A stretch of DNA of 64,000 bases from Arenicola marina (GCA_964019135.1 OZ025252.1:4542823-4606822); one strand, 5' to 3'; positions 13,091-25,866 are shown, numbered from the stretch's first letter. Numbers and translations: made by a program. The notes: a model not told the origin generated them from the sequence alone.

Positions 13091-15957
13091 TTATCTTCGA
13101 TTTAATTCCGATTTGATTGCTGCCAGGGAGAAAAGAAACACGTTTATGTAAAACATATCAATCACCAGAGGCAAAATTAAATTTGTACAACTGATCAAGC
13201 TTCCAGGCATTCTATGAACCACTTTCACATATTGTAGTGTAACAATACGTAATGATTCGATCAGTGACGCTATTTTACAGAGTACTACAGAGTTGGCTAT
13301 GAGTAATGTATCAACCTCATACTACACCACACGATGATAAACTTTCGCATGAAACTACTACCCTCCGGTATTAGTTCCATCTTTCAGGGTAGGATAAACT
13401 TTTAAGATTTATATTGGTTGATTTCACATAAATCACGTACGTTACAGTCGTACATTACAGTCGTACATTACATCGCCAACTGAGCAGAAGCCATGCCTAT
13501 ACATACTAGATATGGCAGTCAGGAAGTAATTTCTTACCTTCAATGATTTCCTGTTTTGCCTTCTGGATTTCCTTCCTCATCTCCGTCAGGATCTCTTGTT
13601 TAAAGGCCTCCATCTCCGTCCCGCCGCCAGGGGCAGCACTGCTGCTGTTGTTGGCTGCTTGAAAGTTTTCTTGACCCGTCAGTGACTGGAACCTGCGACT
13701 GCAAACACGCAGACCAACGTCACATATGGCCAACCCAAAGTCACATCTTTGACTACAACTAATAACATATTAAACTATATTATCATTAAGCTTGGAATAA
13801 ATAAAACAAGACAAATACATTTATAGTCTGTTCTGAAATGTAAATGAAAAAGCGATAAAATCAACTTTTTCTATAGCATGCACTGCGCACCAAACATTGG
13901 TCCCAAGGACCTATTGATCTGCGGACAAGTGCGCTAACCACTACGCCAGAGAGGCCCCCATGACCTATTGATCTGCGGACTAGTGCGCTAACCACTACGC
14001 CAGAGAGGTCCCATGACTTATTGATCTGCGGACTAGTGTGCTAACCACTACGCCAGAAAGGCCCCCATGACTTATTGATCTGCGGACAAGTGCGCTAACC
14101 ACTACGCCAGAAAGGCCCCTATGACTTATTGATCTGCGGACAAGTGCGCTAACCACTACGCCAGAGAGGCCCCCATGACTTATTGATCTGCGGACTAGTG
14201 CGCTAACCACTACGCCAGAGAGGTCCCATGACTTATTGATCTACGGACTAGTGTGCTAACCATTACGCCAGAAAGGCCCCCATGACTTATTGATCTGCGG
14301 ACAAGTGCGCTAACCACTACGCCAGAAAGGCCCCCATGACTTATTGATCTGCGGACAAGTGCGCTAACCACTACGCCAGAGAGGCCCCCATGACTTATTG
14401 ATCTGCGGACTAGTGCGCTAACCACTACGCCAGAGAGGCCCCATGACTTATTGATCTCTGGACAAGTGCGCTAACCACTACGCCAGAGAGGCCCCCATAA
14501 CCTATTGATCTGCGGACTAGTGCGCTAACCACTACGCCAGAAAGGCCCCCATGACTTATTGATCTGCGGACAAGTGCGCTAACCACTACGCCAGAGAGGC
14601 CCCCATGACTTATTGATCTGCGGACTAGTGCGCTAACCACTACGCCAGAAAGGCCCCCATGACTTATTGATCTGCGGACAAGTGCGCTAACCACTACGCC
14701 AGAGAGGCCCCCATGACTTATTGATCTGCGGACTAGTGCGCTAACCACTACGCCAGAGAGGCCCCCATGACTTATTGATCTGCGGACTAGTGCGCTAACC
14801 ACTACGCCAGAGAGGCCCCATGACTTATTGATCTGCGGACAAGTGCGCTAACCACTACGCCAGAGAGGTCCTCATAACCTATTGATCTGCGGACTAGTGC
14901 GCTAACCACTACGCCAGAGAGGCCCCCATGACTTATTGATCTGCGGACTAGTGCGCTAACCACTACGCCAGAGAGACCCCCACGACTTATTGATCTGCGG
15001 ACTAGTGCGCTAACCACTACGCCAGAAAGGCCCCCATGACTTATTGATCTGCGGACTAGTGCGCTAACCACTACGCCAGAGAGGCCCCTCATAACGCTCA
15101 CAGGACACGTGTGTTTATTGACCTGCGGTTAGGCTTGGGCGACTCGGAGCCGTTGGGCTGAGCGGGTTTACTTCCGTTTCCGTTGGTCATGGTGGGCGGC
15201 GTGCTCTTCCCTCCCCAGGGCTTCTTGGTGTCCCCGCCGGCCGCGCCGTCGACCGCCTCGGCTTCCTGGTGGACCGGACAGAAAGAAAACGAAAACTTAA
15301 TAACTAATAAAGGCTTAAATAGGCCACGACATCTCCTTGGGCGAATGACAACAGATTGTACGTAGCATGACCGAGGAGCAGGTGCCCGGGCGTGCACACA
15401 TTAACTGCTGATCGGCACCAAGTACTAGCATAGGTTATAACATAAGGTTGAACACTTAACAGCTGACGAATACCATCGGTATTTCTTCACATTCCACCTT
15501 AGGTATGAGATCCTATAGGTTCACAATACGTGATTTAAATTCTACTTTATGCATTTTCAGCTATTGTGGTTCACCGTATAAAATAACAAGCAAGCCACGT
15601 TAATCGCAAACCACGTGACCAGGCAGTGAAAAAAAAATCCGAACACGCACCATGAGAACGCCTCCAAAACCACGTGACCATGCAGTGAACCAATCCGAAC
15701 ACGCACAATGAGAACGTCTCCGAACCACGTGACCAGGCAGTGAACCAAACAGAACACGTCCCATGAGAATGCCTGCCAACCACTTGATTAAGCAGCTGAG
15801 CAATCAGAACACGTACCATGGGTGTGCCTTCTACTATTGCCTTTCGCTGTCGCAGTTTTTTGGCCATCTCTGCCATCATGTCGCATGCACCGCCACTGCC
15901 TCGACCCAGGGTCCCAGTGCTGGCCGCATAGTTCTCTGGGGGATCTTTGTCTTCAGA
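13091..15957 (-). CDS. ENAH: Ena/VASP family actin regulator, C-terminal exons
   Basis: Ena/VASP proteins elongate actin filaments at leading edges and adhesions. Four exons with matching phases were found: 15817-15957 (phase 0), 15123-15265, 13538-13692 and 13091-13119 with stop TAA at 13093-13091. Exon one carries the G-actin-binding-like motif MMAEMAKKLRQRKA. The second is a polar linker (KKPWGGK, NGSESPKPNRR). The third and fourth encode the coiled-coil tetramerisation tail, EAFKQEILTEMRKEIQ followed by AKQEIIE and AIKSELNRR, which closely matches the VASP/ENAH C-terminus. The third exon has a tandem acceptor (CAGTCGCAG, sites six bases apart, both in frame). The N-terminal EVH1 domain and poly-proline region were not located; a 200-N gap begins 75 bases upstream of the first exon here. 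The symbol follows human ENAH because of the neighbours; orthology to VASP or EVL is equally possible in an invertebrate. Confidence 0.85.
13905..15094 (-). repeat. 54-bp minisatellite of SINE tRNA-head origin, in an Ena intron
   Basis: About 22 tandem copies of a 54-bp unit, with a few 53-bp variants, fill most of the 1.43-kb intron between the last two long Ena exons. On the minus strand the unit contains CTCTGGCGTAGTGGTTAGCG, a tRNA A-box region. It aligns over about 35 bases with three mismatches to the head of the SINE at 39039-39259. Because 54 is a multiple of three, the array gives repetitive ORFs (SALVRRSISHGG) that are not genes. Confidence 0.9.
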
Positions 15958-16032
15958 CTGAAAAGACAGTCAACAAAGTCAGTTTTAACTCAAAGGACCA
16001 TAGTTCTTACACTTTACATTCGCTTAGGCTTT

Positions 16033-16232
16033 NNNNNNNNNNNNNNNNNNNNNNNNNNNNNNNNNNNNNNNNNNNNNNNNNNNNNNNNNNNNNNNNNNNN
16101 NNNNNNNNNNNNNNNNNNNNNNNNNNNNNNNNNNNNNNNNNNNNNNNNNNNNNNNNNNNNNNNNNNNNNNNNNNNNNNNNNNNNNNNNNNNNNNNNNNNN
16201 NNNNNNNNNNNNNNNNNNNNNNNNNNNNNNNN
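16033..16232. other. Assembly gap of exactly 200 N
   Basis: A round 200-base N run marks a scaffold join of unknown true length. It lies 75 bases upstream (minus strand) of the Ena exon at 15817-15957 and may hide Ena exons. Confidence 0.99.
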
Positions 16233-16280
16233 TGACCGTCACGACCGGCCAGACAGACAGCCTGTCTCTTGCCCCCAGCT

Positions 16281-16288
16281 GGCCGGCC

Positions 16289-16331
<43 letters not shown>
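16281..16331. repeat. (GGCT)n microsatellite beside the gap
   Basis: A tetranucleotide array starting GGCCGGCC and continuing as GGCT repeats, about 49 bases after the N run. Long GC-rich arrays commonly break assemblies and may explain the gap. Confidence 0.9.
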
Positions 16332-17251
16332 GGTGCCCCTGGGGCGGTGACCAGTTTGCCAGCCACGGGGCCACGGTCACGTCAGTATCCAAGGAGGAGA
16401 TGGGGCGGGGGTTTGGGTGGTAGGGGGTGATTAGGGGGTGGTAGGGGTGGCAGGGGAAGGAAGACGCACAGAGGGTTCAATCCCAACTCACATCAGGCCC
16501 ACCTCAACTCTACCCCCACTCATTGACGAGCATCCCAACATCGGGAGGGGCAAGGACGGAGGGGGAGACCCCCTTCATCCTTCTCCCGGCCTCACCCTCC
16601 TCGGGCCACGCCTCTCCCACCCCCGCCCCTCCTCGTCTCCCAGCGCCGGATGTCTACGAGCAGACAGGAGTCCGACGCCAACGCCGTCGCCGTCAGCCGA
16701 CTCATCAGCCGACGTCTGTTCACAAGACTCCCTCTCGCCCCCCCCCCCCCCCCTAACGCACCCTCAACCCATCACATCGTGAGATAAACCAAATACTGCG
16801 CGCCCCATCCAGCCTCACACCCTCACCAGCCCCACCCCGCCATGACCAACCAGCCAGTTATTACATTCCCCACCCCCACTCTACCCCACTCCCATCAACC
16901 CATCAGCCGCTACAGCACATATGAGGACAGCAAATCTGAGGACAGCAAATCTGAGCTCAGCGCAGTTCTCGCTTTCTCGGTCTCCCTTTCTCTCCCTCTC
17001 TTTCCGCCCTATAACACCCGGCGTAATCTCTACATCGCCTGAATAAACTCAACCCCATGGCTTTTGATGAGCTGCCGTGAATCAGTTTCACAGGAGCAAA
17101 AAAATGGGGGCCATATCGTCCACATAGAGCTGCTCCTCCCAGTGACAGTGTAGATCTTATCAAAGCGATGGGCGATGGCAGACCAGATTTGCTTATGGCC
17201 ATGGCAGAGGCACAGACTTCGGATGTTCACAGGGCATCGTGCGAAATGGCT

Positions 17252-17475
17252 CGGGGTACGAGATGGCTTGGGGGCACGATGTGGCACAGGGTACGAGATG
17301 GCTTGGTGATACGATGTGGCACAGGGTACGAGATGGCTTGGTGATACGATGTGGCAAAGGGTACGAGATGGCTTGGTGGTACGATGTGGCTCTGGGTACG
17401 AGATGGCTTGGTGGTACGATGTGGCTCTGGGTACGAGATGGCTTGGTGGTACGATGTGGCACACGGTACAAGAGG
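17252..17475. repeat. 35-bp tandem array
   Basis: About six copies of a 35-bp unit containing GGTACGAGATGGCTTGGTG and ACGATGTGGC, with slight divergence between copies. The period is not a multiple of three, so the repetitive ORFs here shift frame each unit and are not coding. Confidence 0.85.
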
Positions 17476-18109
17476 ACTTGGTGGGTCTGACAGTGTATGA
17501 CTCGGCGGTTATAATAATGCTACAATATACACCCCCCCCCCCATCCCGCTACCACCACCCCCACCGGAGACACAAACCCAGCATCCGGCGACAGAATACA
17601 ACGTACGGGGCAAGCTCCCCGCACAGTGGCGCTACGTAAGCTAGCTTTTACCGCTGCTATCGGCCGGGGGCAAATTTTAAGATTCTTGAAAAACGGTCAA
17701 ATCAGCTGTAATTTCTTGCAAGATTATAATTTTCAAGAATAAAACATAAAAATAACGAGCTTTGTGTATTTAATACAGCAAAAAACATCTTTTACCTTTT
17801 CAAAAAAATTAAAATTGTGACAGAACTCTTTCTTTTCATCACCGGATTTCACATGTTATTAGGCTTAGGCTGGGTCCCAGCACTAATTTGTAGAAATGCG
17901 CGACGCAATTATTTGCGCAGCGCCGCCCTGGCGAGCGAATGTGAAAATGCATTTAGGACGTAGGCGACAACAGAGAATTAATGGAGCCCTAGCGGAGTGA
18001 GTCGAAGGCAGTGAGTGCGTAGGGGGGGGGTGGGGGGGATATGCTTAAATGAACGATTTGCGGCCTAATCCACTCGTGTGCGCAGGAAGGCTAAAGTGGA
18101 CCAGGGAAC

Positions 18110-18232
18110 CACACCTGACAATGAAGTGGGGTCGGATGACGCATGCACCAGGGCGCGAACCCACGACCAGTTGACCTGCTGCTCAGCCCGCTTACCAACT
18201 GGTCTATGAAGGCTTCAGGGACCGGCCGATGT
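18110..18232 (-). repeat. tRNA-like SINE fragment
   Basis: The reverse complement starts GGCCGGTCCCTGAAGC and shows ATAGACCAGTTGGTAAGCGG (A-box region) and CGTGGGTTCGCGCCC (B-box region). No acceptor-stem complementarity is evident, so it is treated as a SINE head rather than a tRNA gene. Confidence 0.55.
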
Positions 18233-20099
18233 AACCAATCCACTAATGATCATTCACAGATTCACACCGAGACTGTCGATTCCAAATCATCATTACATGC
18301 ATTATTACATGCATTATATGACACATGGTAACCCACCTCTCCATGCCGGGCTCGGGGAGGGATGTCCTCTTCGGGCTACCGTCCCGTGTATCCATCATAT
18401 GGCCAAACTCGGCCAGCTTCACCCCTCTGGGGAAGGTATTATAGCTCGTCATCGCCTCTCAGTGGTAAATATCAAATCCGGTCTCAAGACTCCCTCCTTG
18501 ACTGGCGGCGCTATGCGCTATGCGCTATGCGCTATGCGTTACGCCGGTATTACGTGTATCCTGAAGAATCGTGATGGTCTGGTACTCCAATGACGGGGGG
18601 TGGGCGGGTGGGTGGGTGGGTTGGCAGGTGCCTGGCCGCAGTCACGCCGTGCCAGCGCTACACTATCAGACAAGCGAGTCCTGGGGTAGCAATGATCACC
18701 TCGCCTCTCCAGCTCACATAACCTGCCCTTCAGTCCGCTTGTCTGGTCTGGCAGGGGGAGCTCCAGCGGTTGGCCGACGGGTAGCGGGGCGGGAAGGGGG
18801 GCGGGAGGGAGGGAGGGAGGGAGCCGTCGGCGGAACCCCCTCGCTGGTGTAATCCTGGGGAGAAGACTGAAATGAGGGAGGGAGGGAGGGGGTGCGTTGA
18901 TGACGACAGCGGCGAGTCAAAGACACGTGGGCAATGACTGGATGGACCCGGGGAGCTTGGTTTGCCCGCCGGCAGACCGACCGGCAGACCGACCGGCAGA
19001 CCGCTAAATCCTCGGGAATCGTGCCCTCGCCGTCGTCATCCCGCCGAACTCGCCCGATGATCTGCCAACAGGTCCGGCCTGCGTCTTATTACGTGTGTCA
19101 TACATACACACAGTACACAGGGCGCCTAGCCGGGCGGACCTGGTGCGGGAGTCGTATTAAACGCGCGGGGATAGGGAGACATCAGAAGAGGGGATATGAC
19201 GCTGATAGTACATGTACACCTCCCTGCTGCCAGTCTTCCTCTGTCTCCGGTGCGTCCGTCCTGCAGAGCCGCTCGGTCGCTCATACAGCGCCGTCTCAAG
19301 CAGCAGGGGGAGGGCAGGGAGGCGGCGGCCGGTGCCAGGCGGAGGACACCATGCGACCACTACACTCCACCGACCATATTCACTCCCTTTAAAAATTCAT
19401 CCTTGACGGGTCCGCGGCGGTGGTCGGACAGGTAGGGAGGGAGGGAGGGATGGGGGTGGGGTGGACAGGCTGCCGGCAATGGATCCGGCGTGGGAGGGGA
19501 AGGCGAAGACAGAGGCGGATGGCGGGTGTGTGGGGGAGCGGGAAGGTGGAGACGGAGGCCGAGGGGGGGGGGGGGCAAGGAGGTGTGGGAGTGGGAAGAG
19601 GCACGAGCGTCTGCCGGGTAGGCTCTTCCTGACCTCAGCCCACCGATAGGGAAAAACTGGGGAGGTGTGGGTGCGGGCGGGGCGTAGGGAGGGGTGAGTG
19701 TGGCAGGGGTCGCGTGGGGAAGCGACCGACTGTCCTCAGCGTCAGAAGAGGGAAAGGGAGGCGGGGGTCTGCAGGGGTGGGAGGGCAGTACAGGTGTCAC
19801 CCTTGCCGGTGGCCTGCAGGGGTCCAGCACGCTTGCCTGTCTGCTCGGCCTCCTCCGCCTGCCTGCCTCATTGCCTTGCCCCCCCCCCCCCTCACTCCCT
19901 GCCAGTCCGCCACAGAGCCAGGTTCTTTTTTGTCCGCCCGTCGAGCTGGTTCTCTGTCTGGAGACGTGCACAACCCTCCCAGTCTAGACACGGGCTGCGG
20001 CGGAACACCCACCCCCCAACCTTCCCTTCCCTTACCCTGCCCTTTAATTCCCCGACCGCCCACCATATCCCCTTCCCATCACCACCCCGCACTGCTAGC

Positions 20100-20302
20100 C
20101 GCCCTCAACCACCCACGGCCGTTGCCACCCCCTCCCCCCCCCTCCAACACCCATGGCCGCTGCCACCCCCCCTCTCCACCACCCATGGCCGCTGCCACCC
20201 GCCCCACCTCCACCACCCATGGCCGCTGCCACCCCCCCCCCCTTCACCACCCATGGCCGCTGCCACCCCCTCCCCCCCCCCTCCACCACCCATGGGCGCT
20301 GC
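20100..20302. repeat. ~33-bp tandem array with CCATGGCCGCTGCCACC core
   Basis: Five to six imperfect copies, separated by variable poly-C runs (cores near 20153, 20186, 20218, 20253 and 20289). Repetitive ORFs on both strands follow from the array. Confidence 0.8.
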
Positions 20303-20999
20303 CACCGGGGTACCGAGCTGTCTGCCGCCACGGGTTGCAGCGACAGGAAGCTCATTCAGTGAGTCACCCTGGACGGCTTCTCTCTCCGTCTCCTTGAGTC
20401 ACCTTCCTGACCCGCTCACTGGCAATATATCAGGTTTATACAGTGAGCGCTCAGCTCACGCAGTACTCCAACACACCGCTACATCACGCCCAGGGTAACA
20501 CAAAAACTACGGCATGACGAATTTCATCGAAGAGACGGGAGCAAACACAGGAATAAGAGGGGGCATGCTCCTGACGCAGGACACCAATAAATATTCCTTC
20601 TGGCGAGATCGCCCTTTTATTTGTTGCACGTCCCTTTCCCCTCACTCGCACGTAGCCAATGTGGTTATTTTTCCACAACTCCAATATCATTGTCAGGCAC
20701 TGAATGTCTTCATTCCTATCCGATTGTCGAGTGTGCCCTGCTAAGCCAGCTCAAGCGGCCGGTGGGTGATTCGAACCCCACGTGTGAAAAATGTTGTGCA
20801 GGATACAGACTACTGGTCTTACTTCGCAAATATTAGGGGCGTGACTCGCGGCTCATCTGCACCTTCCCATTATCGCGATATGACCTACAGAGATTAAAAC
20901 ATCCTACTTCGATCAACCAAATATAAGTACATCCGACCACATTATGACAGAAATGAAACGGCGCCCACAATGACAGATAACCCACGAAGGTCATATGGC

Positions 21000-21216
21000 A
21001 TCCGTGGGGATGATGGAACTGAGCCAGTCCCTGCCCCTGCGGTAACCACCCCCCCCCCTCCTCTTTTCGAAGAACACGGGATCTTTATCCTGCATTAACT
21101 TTGACATTCGCACAGTGGGGCGCGAACCACCACAATCCGGCATGATGGCTGGCTCGGCAGAGTTTACACCGGCGAAACGGCGAACGCGCTAACCACCAGA
21201 CCATCTGGGTGGCCCC
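21000..21216 (-). repeat. tRNA-derived SINE (family 2, shares core with family 1)
   Basis: The reverse complement begins GGCCACCCAGATGGTCTGG, continues with GTGGTTAGCGCGTTCG (A-box region) and GTGGTTCGCGCCCC (B-box region). It then has GCAGGATAAAGATCCC. The head differs from the SINEs at 11818 and 37535, but this body block is shared with both. Confidence 0.65.
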
Positions 21217-21339
21217 CCAACAGAAGAATAGACACTAGGGTTTATTCATTCTTCGCTTAATCGTATTACGGTGATTAACTCCATGAAAGTCAACCACAGG
21301 CAGTTTTACTTTTATATGTTAGGCACTCTCCGAAATCGA

Positions 21340-21455
21340 CCGACGAGCGTAAAGAGCCGAATCCTGTCGATGGAGGTCAGTGCGCTACCTACTGAGGTAC
21401 CGGTGCTCCCTCAGTCAGTCCCACACTTGGACAAGGTAAACACACGCATGGACCG
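21340..21455 (-). repeat. tRNA-like SINE head fragment
   Basis: The reverse complement contains ACCTCAGTAGGTAGCGCAC, an A-box-type stretch, followed by GGATTCGGCTC in the B-box position. It is degenerate and lacks a recognisable tail. Confidence 0.4.
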
Positions 21456-21459
21456 CACA

Positions 21460-23380
21460 GGGGCGTTAGAAAGGTGGAGTTAGAACGGTAACAAAACCTA
21501 ATTCGTCCCATGGGGCATTGGCCAGGTCGCTTGGTACCGAGACGTGGTCGGGGTTACCGCGAAATTTTAAAAAACGCGTCATAACTCAAAGTGCACCACA
21601 CAGTGCTGAGAACTGCGACACCTCCTTGTAACGTTTCAAGCTGTAGCACAAAGTCATCAGGATTCCCTTGTGTGATCATCTCAAACACTATAATCACAGC
21701 TTGCCGCCAATTGGCATTCCTATAAAAGTGTTCTCTTCCCCGATGTTAGAATATATTCCCACACAGACTACATGGACCAGTATTTTCCTTTGTCTCGCGC
21801 TCACCCACGTGCTCAGAACATAGATATAATAGCAAAACATGGCATGCACGGTTCATTATGGGACATGTACTCACACTTTTCTCCATTTTCTCGGCCAGGT
21901 ATGACTTGTATAGAGTGCCATCATAGTCCGCCTAAACAGCGACCCACTACATCCTTTTACTCCAGAAGACATGCGTAACCCAGCAAAAAACCGTATCCCG
22001 GGCTAAGTCGCCAGCGATTACAGAATACACTTCCGTGAGTTGGTGTTCCCAAACACCCGTCAGGTTTAAGCGCCACCGCTGTGGGGCCTAGCTGTCAACG
22101 TTTTCCCAGGGTACTACAGTTGCCTTTCCTTCCAAAAAAAGGACGGATCGAGCGCCTGAGAAGTAGGGGTGCAAACTTGACGTGACTATGACGTGTCGCC
22201 GGTGAGGGCAAAACACTTAGCGTCACATCGCCGTACAAATAATATTTCACTTCTTCCATTCGGCCGAGACGTTCGCAACGATATGATTTCAGGATTCTGG
22301 CGACTTGCTGCCGAGTAGCGGACAGGACAGATCGTGCCTTTTCCAGTGGTTTCCCGCCTTCCTATAGGACACCAGCTGTTCCACGTACCACGTGGTAAAA
22401 CTCAAGGCTACTGGCATCGAATCTCACCCCCCAAGGACGACGCTGCTAAAGTCAATGCGGGCAGGAATCAACCAGTTGGGAAGCCAACCCGCGGCCAACT
22501 GGACGTAGTTTATATCAAAGCATGGAACCTTCAAACCAGTGAACATTTACCGTTCACTGGCTGATAACGAAAGTACCCCCACCCCCCTTGCACTACATAA
22601 AAAGGTCGCGTAAAAAGGTCGATTGAATTATAACACGGTTACTGGAGTCAGGCGAAGGCGACGGGGGACGCCTGAGAGACCGGCTAAACAGGGGGGGAAT
22701 ACGTCAATATAGGGGAAGTCACTGGTTGCTTGGACACCTGGTCAGGTCGCTGTGTCAACAGGAGGGTGCGCGACCGGTCTTCAAAGCCGGAGTTGTCGCC
22801 ACGAGACGGTCGTGGGGGGGGGGGAGGGGCGGAGTCCGGATAGACCAGGAGTGCACGAGGGCGTGGGATCCAGGCCATTCTGCAGTCCCCGGCAAGGGTG
22901 CGGCGGGAAATGTGCCAGGGAAGGGGAGGCGCGGGGGGGGGGGGGGGGGAGAAGCAGCCGGCGCAGGCCCGTGATCCAGATTGCTGCACCAACCACCCCA
23001 CCTCCGCCCAATTTCCCTGGGGGCGCTAGTGCGGACGGTTGACCAAGTTACAAGGAATCTGTCAAAAGACGAGTTTTGGTTTTTTGTTCACATGCGGCTG
23101 GTTCCAGTAAAGTCGACCAACCGTTTCCTAACACCACCCCACCCCCCATCCCGGACAGACAGTTTTCTCTTCACTCAGTTGTCTGGATCATCAATCATAC
23201 AAGGAGTCACCAGACAAGATGTGAGATTTCTTTACTTTGAGCCCAAGTAACACCCATTCTTTACAGATGTACAGCAGACTGACCTTTGCCTCTCCACCCC
23301 CCACCCTTCTGTCAGTGGCTGGCTCATATATCCACCAAGCATCTCATTCACACAACACGTACATGTAATAACCATTAAAA
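21460..23380. other. Presumed Ena intron or intergenic DNA
   Basis: No exon recognised on either strand. Poly-G tracts at about 22815-22825 and 22930-22948 generate short proline- or glycine-rich ORFs. I searched by eye for EVH1 landmarks of Ena/VASP and did not find them. Confidence 0.4.
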
Positions 23381-25500
23381 GCTAACCTAAACCATACACA
23401 AGGCATAGTCTACAGCAAACGCCGTAGGCAAAACTTCTCTGGAAAAAAACACATTCTTAAAACAGATACATTTCCTCACCAGCATGGTGTAACCTTGCAC
23501 TCATAAAAGCAGATACAGTCCCTCACCAGCATGGTGTAACTTTGCACCATAATGCCAAACATAGGGGATGTCACATAAAGAACAATCTACACAATGAGGT
23601 TGCCTTCCTTTCTAAGAAGATCAAGAGTGTAAGTGCAGCTGAGTGCAATTTATATTCATACCTAACATTGATGGACTAAACAGAGGCTATATTTTCTTAC
23701 TTTTCATTGTAATTAATAGCATTACCCTTATTCTTCTCAAAAAGAAAAAAAAAATGCTTATAATAAAACAATTATTAAATGATGAACTATATCAGTATTA
23801 TATATATCTATATTAAGCAAGTAATTGAATAAACACATGGAGTTTTATTTTATTTAATTGTAAAGCCTTTCACAAACTTTTTCTTAGCATAGACAGAATT
23901 ACATTATAAATAACATTTTAACAAGTTCTGACATACATGTTTTATTGAAAAGAGTAACAGGTGGCATATAACAATCAACCCTTGTGTCCCAGGATATTGG
24001 TACCAAATATTAATGTTGGTAACCATGTTCTATGGTACCTATTATTATGCATCTGTTATAAAATAATGCAAGATACTTCATGGTATGGCTGTAGTGGGTC
24101 ATACAATATTTATACAATAATAAAAAAAAAATCTAAGAAGCAGTGAGTTACACATTTTTACAAGTACATGATGGTTATATATGTATTGGCTGCATATCCT
24201 ACTCTAGACAATGCACTAAGCCAGTGCTAAATTGTTTTATAATGAAGTTAAATGAAACTGTGATTTATTAGTATTTACACATTCCACTTTAATAATTATT
24301 GGCTAGATAAAAGTAGAAGTTTACAATTAATATATGGTCAAACCAATTATCCATCATATTATTTATTAAAACTATATCTTAGTATTTTTATAAATTATTC
24401 ATAATATATAGTTAATAATTAAAATAAAAATAGATCTCTTAATGATATAATTTTCAATTAAATCTAAAGTGTGCAGACAATCGCAAATGATAGCGATCTG
24501 AAAAATAGTTATATTAATATATAAGTTTAATTAGTTAAATTGGAATAAGGTCTATTAGCCCTGAGTAAGTTAATAATAATTATTGCAATAAGAGTGGTTA
24601 TGCTAGTAGTCAATTAAGCAAGCAATTTTATATGAAACTAATCAATTACACTAAAATCACACTCATAATAGTTTAACTGTTAAAGCATGGCTTTGATAAA
24701 ATTATATATTAATGTGTAAAAAGAGTCTATTATTTATATAAATTTTATATAATATAAATAGATTAACATGATTAATTAAATAATATAAAACTATTGATAA
24801 TCCAGCTTTATCATCTCATTTATGATTTATAAATAAAAGGCTAGAGCAATTAGTTCTATAATCAAAATTTATCAACTTAGAGAAAAAATTAATTTTTATA
24901 ATACCAAAATTCACTTATGATAACTTAGTAAATAGCTGATATACTTTAATTATTTTCAAGGATTATTATGAAAGGATAAATCTGGATTGCATGTACTGAT
25001 ATAGAATTATATTAACTTACAATAAGTAATAAATTATATAAGCTTAAATAGTTTATATTGACAAAATATAAACAAGTGGAAGAAATCAAAGTAGTATCAA
25101 CATATCAATAATATATCATCAGCAAATCTTTACAGCACTTGATTTTTGCCATCCTTTATATCACTGTGAGTATATATCTGAATCAGTCAGGTCAGTGACA
25201 TATGCAAAAGTTACCAGGCCTGCCTCTAAGCAGCATATGTAGCATTAGTCTGATTAGAGCCAGGTAGCATTTACTGTATTTGCTCTAACAACATCCAGTG
25301 ATATTAGAGATAGGCCTGGTAAACACAGGTAGATGATATCTAGTATATAACTCTGACATCACTAAGGTAAAAGTATTTAATAGGCTAATACTTTTTTGAT
25401 GTAGAGTCCATTACAAAAGCTCCTGGGCATAAAATATCTGGACTACTAATAAAAATATTTACCTTTTCACAATCTTTAAACTATTTACTGGGAATTCAGT
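23381..25500. other. AT-rich noncoding stretch
   Basis: Strongly AT-rich with short dispersed ORFs only. A ~48-bp block containing CTCACCAGCATGGTGTAAC is duplicated at about 23476 and 23523. Probably intronic to Ena if the candidate start exon at 25862 is right. Confidence 0.45.
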
Positions 25501-25861
25501 TTGCACACACACTGCCATGCTTGTTTTTTGCATTGAAAGTATTAGGATATTCAAAACCTTGGTGGTAGTTTTTAATTCGGTCATTGATGTCAGTCAGCTA
25601 TCTGTTCTGTTGTCAGACTACCTGGTCTACCAGTACCATGTAATGCTAGTATTGACATTGTGGAAAGAAAGTAGATGTTGTCAGATGGGATGGTCTAGAG
25701 CTATTCGACAAATGGTGCACCTCAGTAGAGACCGGTCTGGTAATATCACGGGCACTCTCGACAACATGTCAGGTTACATGTAACATGTCATACATGATAA
25801 CAAACGTCAGTGACAGGTTTGCCGTTTGACAACAGTCAACACACACAGAAAGACGACTTAC

Positions 25862-25866
25862 CCCAT
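25862..25866 (-). CDS. Candidate Ena/VASP first coding exon (ATG GG)
   Basis: On the minus strand GAAGATGGG is followed directly by a consensus donor, GTAAGTCG, so an exon would contribute only Met plus two bases. Human ENAH and VASP also begin with a very short first coding exon, and human ENAH is head-to-head with SRP9. This is inference: no EVH1 exon has been found to join it to. Confidence 0.3.

Larger units (their letters stand above)
16385..20480. repeat. GC-rich low-complexity tract in the presumed Ena intron
   Basis: Dominated by CCACCC/GGGTGG purine-pyrimidine runs, poly-C/poly-G tracts, GGGA arrays near 18800-18890 and 19437-19450, and an 8-bp GCGCTATG array near 18510-18540. It yields overlapping proline-rich ORFs on several frames and both strands, a sign of composition rather than coding. 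Ena proteins do have a proline-rich core, so a real proline-rich exon on the minus strand cannot be excluded. Confidence 0.6.

Noticed and set aside
13905-15094. CRISPR-like array
   Set aside because: No unique spacers; monomers are contiguous and this is an animal genome.
13995-15101. Repetitive minus-strand frames with SALVRRSISHGG units
   Set aside because: They follow from the 54-bp array inside an Ena intron and break wherever a 53-bp unit occurs.
19360-20498. Proline-rich frames of 203-266 codons on both strands
   Set aside because: Overlapping frames in GC-rich low-complexity DNA, no splice support. An Ena proline-rich exon remains a remote possibility.
22684-23042. Proline- and glycine-rich frames near poly-G tracts
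   Set aside because: Composition artefacts of homopolymer runs, open on both strands.
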